DNA of 25,224 bases from an uncultured Bacilli bacterium (lineage in GTDB: Bacteria; Bacillota_I; Bacilli_A; RF39; UBA660). This document shows positions 6,993 through 13,936 of this stretch, one piece after another. How positions within the stretch are numbered: position 1 is the stretch's first letter; each line of letters starts with the position of its first letter. The notes below the pieces were generated by a model. The model made no database searches. It was not told the origin of the DNA and saw nothing but the letters and a program-made list of their open reading frames with translations. The stretch is from contig CAJTZC010000017.1 of assembly GCA_910583745.1 (NCBI GenBank), forward strand, positions 1-25,224, in the 5' to 3' direction. The position numbers and the translations under genes are program-made.

Positions 6993-7699
6993 CAGTTTCT
7001 CCCCTTTTTCCTAGGTTGCATCGTAAAAGGTCGCCCTTGCTCTTCTTGGGCGGTTTCACTTTCCAATTCTTGTAAGGTACTTGCAGAACTCGATGCCCGC
7101 GCAATGAATAGTTGTCTATCTAAAATGTGCTGTATCTCTTTATTATAAGTTTCTAAGCTCACCGCAGGAGCTCTTTCAATAGTAGATTGCTGACTGTTCT
7201 GTTTTACTAATTCCAAATCGCTTCGAGTCTCTTTTATCTTATTTCTCAAAAATTTTATCATCCCGCCACATTCGATTTTTTCTTCTTCCACTGCTTTATA
7301 GTTTTTCCAACAAAGTTGTACATAAAATCCGAATGCAGGAGCAGCGATGCTCTCACAACCGAGTACAGTAAACAAACTTCGACTGACTGGACCGAATGCG
7401 GTTTCCTGTATCCACTCGCTTCCGCCGAACTGTACGATATCTGCGACAAAGGCAAATAGAGCCACTCCGCCTATTCCCAATAAGACTTTGAAGATAATCT
7501 TTAAAACCGCTTTCCAGTTCGGCTCTATCACGAGCTTATCGTATTTTGCAGTGTTCTCTTCTAAAGATTTCTCTAATAACTCGATGTAGTTTTCCATTCG
7601 AAGTATTTCTTCGATATTGTCGACATTATCTCTAATAATTTCTCCTCGGCTATCTTTAACACGCACTCCAGTAGAATCGGCCTCGTATGAATGATTCAT
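6992..7699 (-). CDS. coil-TM-TM-coil membrane protein, first of a paralogous pair
   Basis: 235 aa from ATG 7699, chosen because AGAGAGGTG stands 6 nt upstream and because the promoter -10 at 7726-7731 leaves any earlier start outside the message. Order: a charged coil at ~30-50 (RMENYIELLEKSLEEN), membrane segment 1 at ~63-88, a polar loop (GGSEWIQETAFGPVS), membrane segment 2 at ~108-130, a second coil at ~131-170 and a Ser/Glu-rich tail ending in a basic patch (RKKGRN). No enzymatic motif is present. It is co-transcribed with its smaller-loop paralogue and divergent from the transglutaminase-like gene, with which it shares a 132-bp control region. Two-TM proteins with flanking coiled coils occur as membrane effectors and scaffolds; the role here is unknown. 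Confidence 0.7.
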   Translation of the reverse strand: MNHSYEADSTGVRVKDSRGEIIRDNVDNIEEILRMENYIELLEKSLEENTAKYDKLVIEPNWKAVLKIIFKVLLGIGGVALFAFVADIVQFGGSEWIQETAFGPVSRSLFTVLGCESIAAPAFGFYVQLCWKNYKAVEEEKIECGGMIKFLRNKIKETRSDLELVKQNSQQSTIERAPAVSLETYNKEIQHILDRQLFIARASSSASTLQELESETAQEEQGRPFTMQPRKKGRN

Positions 7700-7725
7700 A
7701 TGGTACACCTCTCTTTTGGAAAAAT

Positions 7726-7754
7726 AGTATAACATAGAACCTCTCGAATGTCCA
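7726..7754 (-). promoter_or_regulatory. promoter of the coil-TM-TM-coil pair
   Basis: On the minus strand, TGGACA (7754-7749), a 17-bp spacer and TATACT (7731-7726), the latter preceded by TGT to make an extended -10. This is a strong vegetative-type promoter. Confidence 0.75.
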
Positions 7755-7761
7755 TAAATAC

Positions 7762-7790
7762 TTGACTTCAAAGAAGTCTTCCAGTAGAAT
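7762..7790 (+). promoter_or_regulatory. promoter of the transglutaminase-like gene
   Basis: TTGACT (7762-7767), a 17-bp spacer and TAGAAT (7785-7790). Its -35 lies only 7 bp from the -35 of the divergent promoter, so the two polymerases would compete for the site. Confidence 0.75.
7764..7778. promoter_or_regulatory. perfect palindrome inside the divergent promoter region, candidate operator
   Basis: GACTTC-AAA-GAAGTC is a perfect 6-bp inverted repeat with a 3-bp spacer. It overlaps the -35 and the spacer of the plus-strand promoter and lies next to the minus-strand -35, where a bound protein would block one or both promoters. No T-run follows it, so it is not a terminator. Confidence 0.5.
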
Positions 7791-7831
7791 AGGTAAAAAT
7801 GAAATCAAAAAGGCAAAAAGGAAGAATTTTT

Positions 7832-8575
7832 ATGAACGAAAACGAATTAGAACAGAGATGGCAACAATTTCATAAAGGAAGAGACGGGCTGCTTATCAAA
7901 GGCTTAGAAAGTGGCTCAATCACTCCCTATTCTGAAGAGGACATTGCGCATTTCCGCCAAAAAACGTATGGAGGACTTCCCATTTCGATTATTATTTTAT
8001 CGGATGGTTTATGTAATGGTTTTTGTTATGATCGAGCATTATTATTGGCAAAAGCCCTCTTAGATATGGACGACATACGACTACTCTATGCCGATACGAA
8101 CACGTTTAGACTCAACCCTCTCTATGCCAACAATCCAACATATTGGAGACATTGTATTCTCGAGAGAACACGCAAAGACGGCCGGAAGCTGATTTACGAT
8201 ACAGCCTATGGTCTAATCTTCGAAAAAGAGATATATTGGGAAATAGAAAGACCCCAAATCAGCCACGTCCGTACAAAGCAAGAGATAGCCGAATTCTTAG
8301 AAGAAGAGAACAGAATTCACCCAGAGAACGCGGAAGAAAACAAATGGTTGAACCTTATGACGATTGGTCTACTCGAAAAAACTTTCGACAGTCCCGACGA
8401 GATTTATGCCAGCAAAGGAGTAGAACTGCTCCAGCGGGAGATATCCCTTTATAAAGAAAGCATCCATTACGACGATTTTTCACGTCAAGTCGAAAGCGAC
8501 ATAGCCGACAGTACGATGGGAGAAAAGAGATTTTTTCTTCAATGTTTAGACCAAGACAAAAAACCTAATTGCTAG
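7832..8575 (+). CDS. transglutaminase-like cysteine protease-fold protein
   Basis: 247 aa from ATG 7832, chosen for its AAGGAAG box 7 nt upstream; an in-frame ATG at 7799 lacks one. A papain/transglutaminase-type triad can be placed: Cys65 in GFCYDRALLLAKAL (matching the family G-x-C-x-x-x-A helix), His107 in WRHCILE and Asp123 in LIYDTAYG, with spacing (about 42 and 16 residues) typical of the transglutaminase core. Cys61 is a second candidate nucleophile. There is no signal peptide or membrane segment, so it is cytosolic. The C-terminal ~100 residues are helical and acidic. It could be a protease, amidase or crosslinker, or an inactive binder. It diverges from two coiled-coil membrane proteins and converges on the wHTH gene. 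The family assignment is by motif only. Confidence 0.65.
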   Translation: MNENELEQRWQQFHKGRDGLLIKGLESGSITPYSEEDIAHFRQKTYGGLPISIIILSDGLCNGFCYDRALLLAKALLDMDDIRLLYADTNTFRLNPLYANNPTYWRHCILERTRKDGRKLIYDTAYGLIFEKEIYWEIERPQISHVRTKQEIAEFLEEENRIHPENAEENKWLNLMTIGLLEKTFDSPDEIYASKGVELLQREISLYKESIHYDDFSRQVESDIADSTMGEKRFFLQCLDQDKKPNC

Positions 8576-8582
8576 GTTTTTT
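8558..8582. terminator. symmetric bidirectional terminator containing both stop codons
   Basis: AAAAAACCTA (8558-8567), loop ATTGC, TAGGTTTTTT (8573-8582): a perfect 10-bp stem that ends in T-runs on both strands. The plus-strand gene stops at TAG 8573-8575 and the minus-strand gene at 8567-8565, so the two coding ends overlap by 11 bp within the hairpin. Confidence 0.88.
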
Positions 8583-9764
8583 AATTGGTTTTTTCGCGGT
8601 TCCATGTTCTGCCCCGTCTTTTAAAGATTTTCCAAAAGCTCTCAATTCGTTTTCGCCACCCTCGCAAGCCTCAAAAGCTTGGGCGAGGAGATGAAATTTC
8701 TCGTCCTTTTTCTCGACACATACGCTTAAGACTCCTGTAAAGAACGCTTCCAACTGAGGCTTCTCTACCTCCTGAAGATACGTTCTCAAAGCAAAAAGCA
8801 TTCTATCCAAATTTCTCTCTGCAAATCCGCTGACCATATCGTAAAAAGCAAACATAGCTTTACAAGAGAGAACAGGTCTTGTCCCGTCATCTTCGCCTAT
8901 CATGCGCAACAACTCGTCCACAGTTGTAGAACCCAACTTATCTTTCTTTTTCATCGTTCTACAACAACTTTGAAAGTATTCGAATTTGCCAGTGGCTATC
9001 GCTTCAGGTAAAGGTCCCCCTTCTAGAGGAGATGTCTTAGGCAGGATGTCGTATCTTTGCATCACTAGACAGAGCTTTGCAAGCCTCAAAAGCGAAGCTT
9101 CCATTGGCCGAAGAGGCCATTCCATCTCGAGATAACACAAGATATCAATTAACTTTTTATATTCTCCATCGATTTCTAACTCTATACATTTTGAATAAAA
9201 CAAATTTTGTTTCTCTAAAGCTTTTTCTATGATATTTAGACACAAGACATCATAGGCTACATCTTCACCTTCGCTACGGTAAGTACCTTTAAATATGGCC
9301 CTCGCTTCGAAAAATTCGCGCGAAAATACAGTTTCTCTCTTGTGAACGCTGAAAGGTTTTTGCGAGTTTAGAATATCCTTCACCGTTAAACTTCGAATCT
9401 GTTCTCTAAATTCTTCTGGAGTGATAGTCACAAATCCAAAACAGAGGAGTAAAAAGTTGTAGTCTGGGGCACTGGTGACCCCGACGAGATGTTTTAAAGT
9501 TATCCATACCATCTCAAAGTCTTGCTGCAAAAAATAATGCAAAAGCTTCTTCAATACGCTTTCCTCATAGGAGACCCTGCTCACTTCTCTAGCCACTTGG
9601 TACTTCCCTTTCGTATCGGGAACTCGAACCAACTTGCCTTTTTGTAATAGATTTGGCAGAGTTTGGGGATAGATGTTATAACATTCTTTTAATTCTTTCG
9701 TACTGAACGTTCTATCGGGGTAACCGTCACAAAACAATTCTTCCAACTTACTTTTTCGTTGCAT
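8565..9764 (-). CDS. N-terminal winged-helix protein with long helical C-terminal region
   Basis: 399 aa from ATG 9764, chosen because AAGGA lies 9 nt upstream and the extended -10 at 9796-9801 excludes the longer start. Residues ~4-55 look like a winged helix: FSTKELKECYNIYPQTLPNL as the HTH, then a wing with LVRVPDTKGKYQV. This resembles the N-terminal domain of AbiEi-type antitoxins and replication or transcription regulators. The remaining ~340 residues are alpha-helical with no recognised motif and end in a basic tail (KKPIKKPSN). It follows the 1333-aa nucleotidyltransferase gene by 61 bp with no terminator between, but also has its own promoter. A DNA-binding regulator or partner of the upstream protein is the likely role; this is inference. 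Confidence 0.6.
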   Translation of the reverse strand: MQRKSKLEELFCDGYPDRTFSTKELKECYNIYPQTLPNLLQKGKLVRVPDTKGKYQVAREVSRVSYEESVLKKLLHYFLQQDFEMVWITLKHLVGVTSAPDYNFLLLCFGFVTITPEEFREQIRSLTVKDILNSQKPFSVHKRETVFSREFFEARAIFKGTYRSEGEDVAYDVLCLNIIEKALEKQNLFYSKCIELEIDGEYKKLIDILCYLEMEWPLRPMEASLLRLAKLCLVMQRYDILPKTSPLEGGPLPEAIATGKFEYFQSCCRTMKKKDKLGSTTVDELLRMIGEDDGTRPVLSCKAMFAFYDMVSGFAERNLDRMLFALRTYLQEVEKPQLEAFFTGVLSVCVEKKDEKFHLLAQAFEACEGGENELRAFGKSLKDGAEHGTAKKPIKKPSN

Positions 9765-9795
9765 ATTCCTCATTCCTTCCAATCTAATTGCAAGT

Positions 9796-9823
9796 ATTAT
9801 AACACTTTTTGTCACTTAATCAA
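9796..9823 (-). promoter_or_regulatory. promoter of the winged-helix gene
   Basis: On the minus strand, TTGATT (9823-9818), a 16-bp spacer and TATAAT (9801-9796) preceded by TGT, an extended -10. It would allow expression independently of the upstream giant gene. Confidence 0.65.
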
Positions 9824-9825
9824 TG

Positions 9826-12800
9826 CTAAACTTTTAAGGTAGACTGTTCCAACGACTCTTCCTGTGTCGATAGAGTCGTCTCCATCTTTTTCAAATAATT
9901 CTCTAGAGCATAACACATTTTGAAGTAGCCTGTTTCACTCATATTATAGATAAAATTGTCGTGCAAATCTTGCTTGCGTTCTATTCCGAAGTGGTTCTCA
10001 CCGAAATCCCAAATATCGTACGTTTCTAAAAATTGGTAATAATTCAATCCTTCCGATGCTTCGACAAACGACTTGGCAGCGTCATAAAACGAACCGCCGT
10101 GTTGCAACACCCAATTTTCGATGCCGACTCCACCGAGCCCCCCTTCTGGACGTGTTCCTCGATTCGGTTTGTAGACGCCAGCTTCTTTTAAAAGACTCTT
10201 TGCGGCGACTATATTTTCGAGTACTTTGTTATATTTTCCCTCATCGAGGTTTTTCAACGTCGCAAGACGGTCTTCGAGACACATATCCGTAGAATAACTT
10301 ATTTTGTTCGTCTTTCTCACAAAGGACATGTCCACATCGACCCTCATGCCATCGACGATACCATTCTTAATGCGAAAGTCTCCATTATACAAGACAGTTG
10401 TATCGTTAGGGTCGGGCCGATAAGCTTCTCTCAACTTCTCTTGCATCTCTTTAAACTTTGTGCTGTCAAAAAAAGCAGTATCGACGCGAACGACAAAGTC
10501 GAAATCGTAGTTGCCCAAAACACTCGTTCCTCTCTTACTCGAACCTGTCTCGATGAGTTCGACCATATCATTGTCGAGTTTTCCCGTTATTTCCGTTTCT
10601 ACGCCGAGATGGTATTCTTTCAAAACACGGCGAGCGACCTCCAATATTTTAGAACGCAATACGGCTATGCTCTCTCGCTGTGCACGCAAACGCTCACTTT
10701 GGCCTTCACCTAGAGATAAATCTAAATTCGGTGAAAAATCGTAAGACGTTTCGTTGTAATAGCGGAGCCCACACATCTTCTCCCGTAGCGCATCATAGTC
10801 TTTCGGAGAGAACAACAGTGTACGCTGGGTATCGAACACGGGGATATAAAAGCCGTTCATCGCAATTTCGAGCCCGATTCTCTTGTCGTACTTTTTCACT
10901 AAGAAGTAATCGATTTCACTCGAAGCAAAACCAGTTCTGATGCCCCCGTGCTCCCCATTGTTCCAAGTCCTATGATACAGTTCGAATTTGTTGAAATCCA
11001 TCTTGTCGCTCGGCTGGTCATCGTATGTATCTGCAAAACGGTCATCTTTTTTTAGTACAAGCCATATAGGTCCAAAATCGTTTGCAATGAACTTAGATAA
11101 ATCGATTTCTTCTGATTCTATATCATCTAAAACGATAGATACATCAGTGTCGAAGGGAGTTAAATCCGAACTCGCCGCGTCGTTTAAAAATTCCTTGGCA
11201 AGAATTCCGTTTTGGAGTAGATACGGGAGATAGTCGAGTTTTCCGATACCTTTAATCATATCTCCTCTCTTAATGACAAACTCTTCCGTTGCACGTCTTC
11301 TGTTTCTCGCGTCCGCGCTTTCCCGTTTTTTAGCTATGTATTCTTTGGCGCCTTGGAGAGTGTCGATACCACTGAAGTGACAGAACATGCGGACGATTCT
11401 ATCCGGCAAATCATAATCGACGGTTCCGTCCTTTGAAAACGACACTTTCAGTTTCATAATGTCTTCGACAGGATGGCCTTCAAAGTGCACATCCGTAGAT
11501 TTACTGCCTTGCATTGTAGAGCTATAGAGTTTTTTTAAATGCTCACAGAACAAATCCAGAGTATTTCTCTCTTCTGTCGTCAAACTTTCGTAAGTTGTGT
11601 CGCCATTGCTCACTTTGTTGAAAAGCCCATATCCCTTTTCGATATTCTCTAAATATTCGATGAGAGACCGATTATTAGAACCGAACGACGCTTTCAACAA
11701 GTCGGCAAAAACGACCGTGTGCAAACTCTTCTGACTGCATCTTTTAAAAGAAGGCAAATCGCCATGAAATACGGGATACAACTGTTCGACAACTTTAAAT
11801 ATCTTCCCTACAAAAGGCAAATTGTTTTGTAGAAAAATGTTCTCTATGTCTACAAGACACTTCAAGGGGTCTTTGTGATGCAAAACATATTGTAAAAAGA
11901 AGTTTTTATGATTTCTAAACTCACTCGAACTCGAATTCGCCATTCGAGTAAATATTTCTTCAGATATGTCAAAAAATCTGAGGATTTCACTTTTACTGAG
12001 CTTATCCTCATTCGATAGCACGAACTCTTTCGCCAAAGTGATATAATACAATGCTCCATTATAAGGTTTTATCTGTCGCAGAAAATGGATAAAATGGTCT
12101 TTACTAAAATCTTCAAAAAAACTTTTGTAATATTTAAAATCGACAGATAAGTCCCTACTGTTTACCCCCCTTTCGAGGAATCGTTTAAACGACGGATTTT
12201 CTTCGCTTGACAATCTATCTAATACTTCGTTCGGCATTTCAAGAGCGAAAAAACTGTAGTTCAAATCGTTGAGTCTAGAAGCGATAGGATTAATCAAAAA
12301 ATCTATTTTTTCTTCCCTAGAAAACGATTTAAAATCGACACGGTTTAGCAAATTTTCAGGAAGGGTATCTAGAAAGGCTATGTAATCTTTGAAATCCATC
12401 TCTTCTTTTTTTGATTGACTATAGACCCCGAACAGGTACGAGTTTTCTGATGCGATGAAATTCATCGTTTCAAAATCCCTCTCAGAATAAACTTTATCTA
12501 ATAGATGAATCACCAATTTTTCCCGAACTTGCCAATCCTCCCACAAATGTCTGTTCGTCATTACAATAGTTGCGATTTGCAGATTGCTTTCACATTTTCC
12601 AAAAAAGAGGCTCGAAAGAAAGTCGAGTTTTCTGAATACGTCGTATTTTATAGATTGTAAAAAGGCCAACAGTTCTTCTTGGGATTTTTCTTCAAATCCA
12701 TCGCGAAAAATCCAACTCGGCCCAAGAAAACATTTTTTCTCGAAAGCCTCTTGTTTCCAAGATAAAAATTTGGCATCGCCACTTTTCTCATAAGCTTCCA

Positions 12801-13827
12801 AAAAGCGTTTATCGTTTTTTTCGATTTCTGCGATAAGCCGAGAATAAGCGATAAAATCGAGCCTCTTTACTAAAGGACTCGTGAGCAAGGCCATCGCTTC
12901 CTGTCCGTTGGCATACAAGCTAAAATATTGGAGAAGATTCTCGGAGATATGAGACAAAATGGCAAAGTATTCCTCGATATCGATTCTCTCTTTCATCGTT
13001 CTAGACACATCCTGCAAAGAGCAAATAGAGTTTCCCTGACTGACATAGTCGTTTACCGCGTCGTAAGCTTTTTTATACAGCATAGATTCGATATAGAAGT
13101 TTGGAAAGTTTACAGACAGAAATTCTTTTGGAAAGGCATCGATAAAACTTGTAAAATCGACTCGATTCATTTCACTACAACACTGTTCAAAAGCATATTT
13201 TGCCGTATTCACACTGTCAATTAAAAGCATGATACTCGCACAATCTCTTCGTGCGACTGCATTTTTTGTTAAATGGAATACCGTCTCTTGTCGACTATCT
13301 GTTTGTCTATAGAAATAAACATCTGGAAGAAGGTCATTTATAGATGTGTCTTTTGGAAATTTTGTCAAATCCACCTCAGGCGAAGAGAGCAACTCTTTTT
13401 TGTCACTGTTGTCTAACTGGGCAATTAAATGAGGATACCGATAGAATTGTTCATCGACCAAAAGGGCCTGAAGTAAAAATCCGGAATGCACTCTAAAAGG
13501 AATGACTTTCGACTCCAGCCACGAAAAATCGTCGAGTAAAAACCGCTGTTCGACCTCGGGAGGTACTAACCTATAATTATCCCATTCGATAACTTCGATG
13601 GGTGATATGCCCAAGAAGGCGGAAAGATTCTGAATGATTTCTATACTATAAGAACCTCTTAGGAATCGGTCCTTCAAAAAGTCATAGACTTCCTGATAAT
13701 TCGTCTCCATACGACGTTTTAACTCTCTTTCCAAAATAGTTCTGTCACAATACCGACGTGTCCACTCTAAAGAGTTCTTTTTCGCTTTTCTAGAAAATAT
13801 AAATTTTTCTATAAAATTCTCAGCCAT
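9826..13827 (-). CDS. 1333-aa modular protein with C-terminal polymerase-beta-type nucleotidyltransferase
   Basis: Start ATG 13827 is preferred: AGGA lies upstream, and the promoter -10 at 13850-13855 rules out ATG 13881. Residues ~1-80 are charged, with an HTH-like helix pair (SIEIIQNLSAFLGISPIEVI). Residues ~80-830 are helical with a recurring unit (IDIEEYFAILSHISENLL, MDFKDYIAFLDTLPENLL). Residues ~850-1010 form a distinct domain (LDYLPYLLQNGILAKEF, then TPFDTD, GIRTGFASSEIDYFLV, MNGFYIPVFD) whose pattern recalls ADP-ribosyltransferase folds (tentative). Residues ~1060-1250 hold a nucleotidyltransferase: GSSKRGT at 1095-1101, catalytic DFD at 1108-1110, third Asp in RVDVD (~1164). GGLGGVGIENWVLQHGGSF resembles the helical part of archaeal-type CCA-adding enzymes. 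No membrane segment remains after the start correction. The substrate is unknown; a CD-NTase-like or RNA-modifying effector is possible. Confidence 0.75.
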   Translation of the reverse strand: MAENFIEKFIFSRKAKKNSLEWTRRYCDRTILERELKRRMETNYQEVYDFLKDRFLRGSYSIEIIQNLSAFLGISPIEVIEWDNYRLVPPEVEQRFLLDDFSWLESKVIPFRVHSGFLLQALLVDEQFYRYPHLIAQLDNSDKKELLSSPEVDLTKFPKDTSINDLLPDVYFYRQTDSRQETVFHLTKNAVARRDCASIMLLIDSVNTAKYAFEQCCSEMNRVDFTSFIDAFPKEFLSVNFPNFYIESMLYKKAYDAVNDYVSQGNSICSLQDVSRTMKERIDIEEYFAILSHISENLLQYFSLYANGQEAMALLTSPLVKRLDFIAYSRLIAEIEKNDKRFLEAYEKSGDAKFLSWKQEAFEKKCFLGPSWIFRDGFEEKSQEELLAFLQSIKYDVFRKLDFLSSLFFGKCESNLQIATIVMTNRHLWEDWQVREKLVIHLLDKVYSERDFETMNFIASENSYLFGVYSQSKKEEMDFKDYIAFLDTLPENLLNRVDFKSFSREEKIDFLINPIASRLNDLNYSFFALEMPNEVLDRLSSEENPSFKRFLERGVNSRDLSVDFKYYKSFFEDFSKDHFIHFLRQIKPYNGALYYITLAKEFVLSNEDKLSKSEILRFFDISEEIFTRMANSSSSEFRNHKNFFLQYVLHHKDPLKCLVDIENIFLQNNLPFVGKIFKVVEQLYPVFHGDLPSFKRCSQKSLHTVVFADLLKASFGSNNRSLIEYLENIEKGYGLFNKVSNGDTTYESLTTEERNTLDLFCEHLKKLYSSTMQGSKSTDVHFEGHPVEDIMKLKVSFSKDGTVDYDLPDRIVRMFCHFSGIDTLQGAKEYIAKKRESADARNRRRATEEFVIKRGDMIKGIGKLDYLPYLLQNGILAKEFLNDAASSDLTPFDTDVSIVLDDIESEEIDLSKFIANDFGPIWLVLKKDDRFADTYDDQPSDKMDFNKFELYHRTWNNGEHGGIRTGFASSEIDYFLVKKYDKRIGLEIAMNGFYIPVFDTQRTLLFSPKDYDALREKMCGLRYYNETSYDFSPNLDLSLGEGQSERLRAQRESIAVLRSKILEVARRVLKEYHLGVETEITGKLDNDMVELIETGSSKRGTSVLGNYDFDFVVRVDTAFFDSTKFKEMQEKLREAYRPDPNDTTVLYNGDFRIKNGIVDGMRVDVDMSFVRKTNKISYSTDMCLEDRLATLKNLDEGKYNKVLENIVAAKSLLKEAGVYKPNRGTRPEGGLGGVGIENWVLQHGGSFYDAAKSFVEASEGLNYYQFLETYDIWDFGENHFGIERKQDLHDNFIYNMSETGYFKMCYALENYLKKMETTLSTQEESLEQSTLKV

Positions 13828-13849
13828 AAATATCATTCCTACTATAAAA

Positions 13850-13878
13850 AGTATAACATTTGTCACTCTAAAAGTAAA
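13850..13878 (-). promoter_or_regulatory. promoter of the 1333-aa nucleotidyltransferase gene
   Basis: On the minus strand, TTTACT (13878-13873), a 17-bp spacer and TATACT (13855-13850) preceded by TGT. The extended -10 is identical to that of the coil-TM-TM-coil pair. It decides the start codon because earlier in-frame ATGs fall upstream of the transcript start. Confidence 0.65.
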
Positions 13879-13894
13879 CAAAAACTCCTGAATT

Positions 13895-13922
13895 TATAAA
13901 AAAGAACGCCTCTTCGACGTTC
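13895..13922 (-). terminator. intrinsic terminator of the Rnf-like operon
   Basis: On the minus strand, GAACG, loop TCGAAGAGG, CGTTC followed by six T. It begins 15 bp past the stop of the 528-aa gene. Confidence 0.7.
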
Positions 13923-13936
13923 ATAAACCTCTCGCT

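Noticed and set aside
9826..13827. Calling the giant gene a housekeeping CCA-adding enzyme
   Set aside because: The protein is far too long, its N-terminal 1000 residues have no counterpart, and bacterial CCA enzymes belong to a different class; only the domain similarity is kept.
8565..13827. AbiE-type toxin/antitoxin pair
   Set aside because: The wHTH region recalls AbiEi, but the NTase protein is about four times larger than AbiEii and the gene order is reversed; kept only as a distant analogy.
13828..13881. N-terminal membrane segment of the giant protein (start at 13881)
   Set aside because: The hydrophobic residues are encoded by the promoter region; ATG 13827 has a ribosome binding site and lies downstream of the -10.
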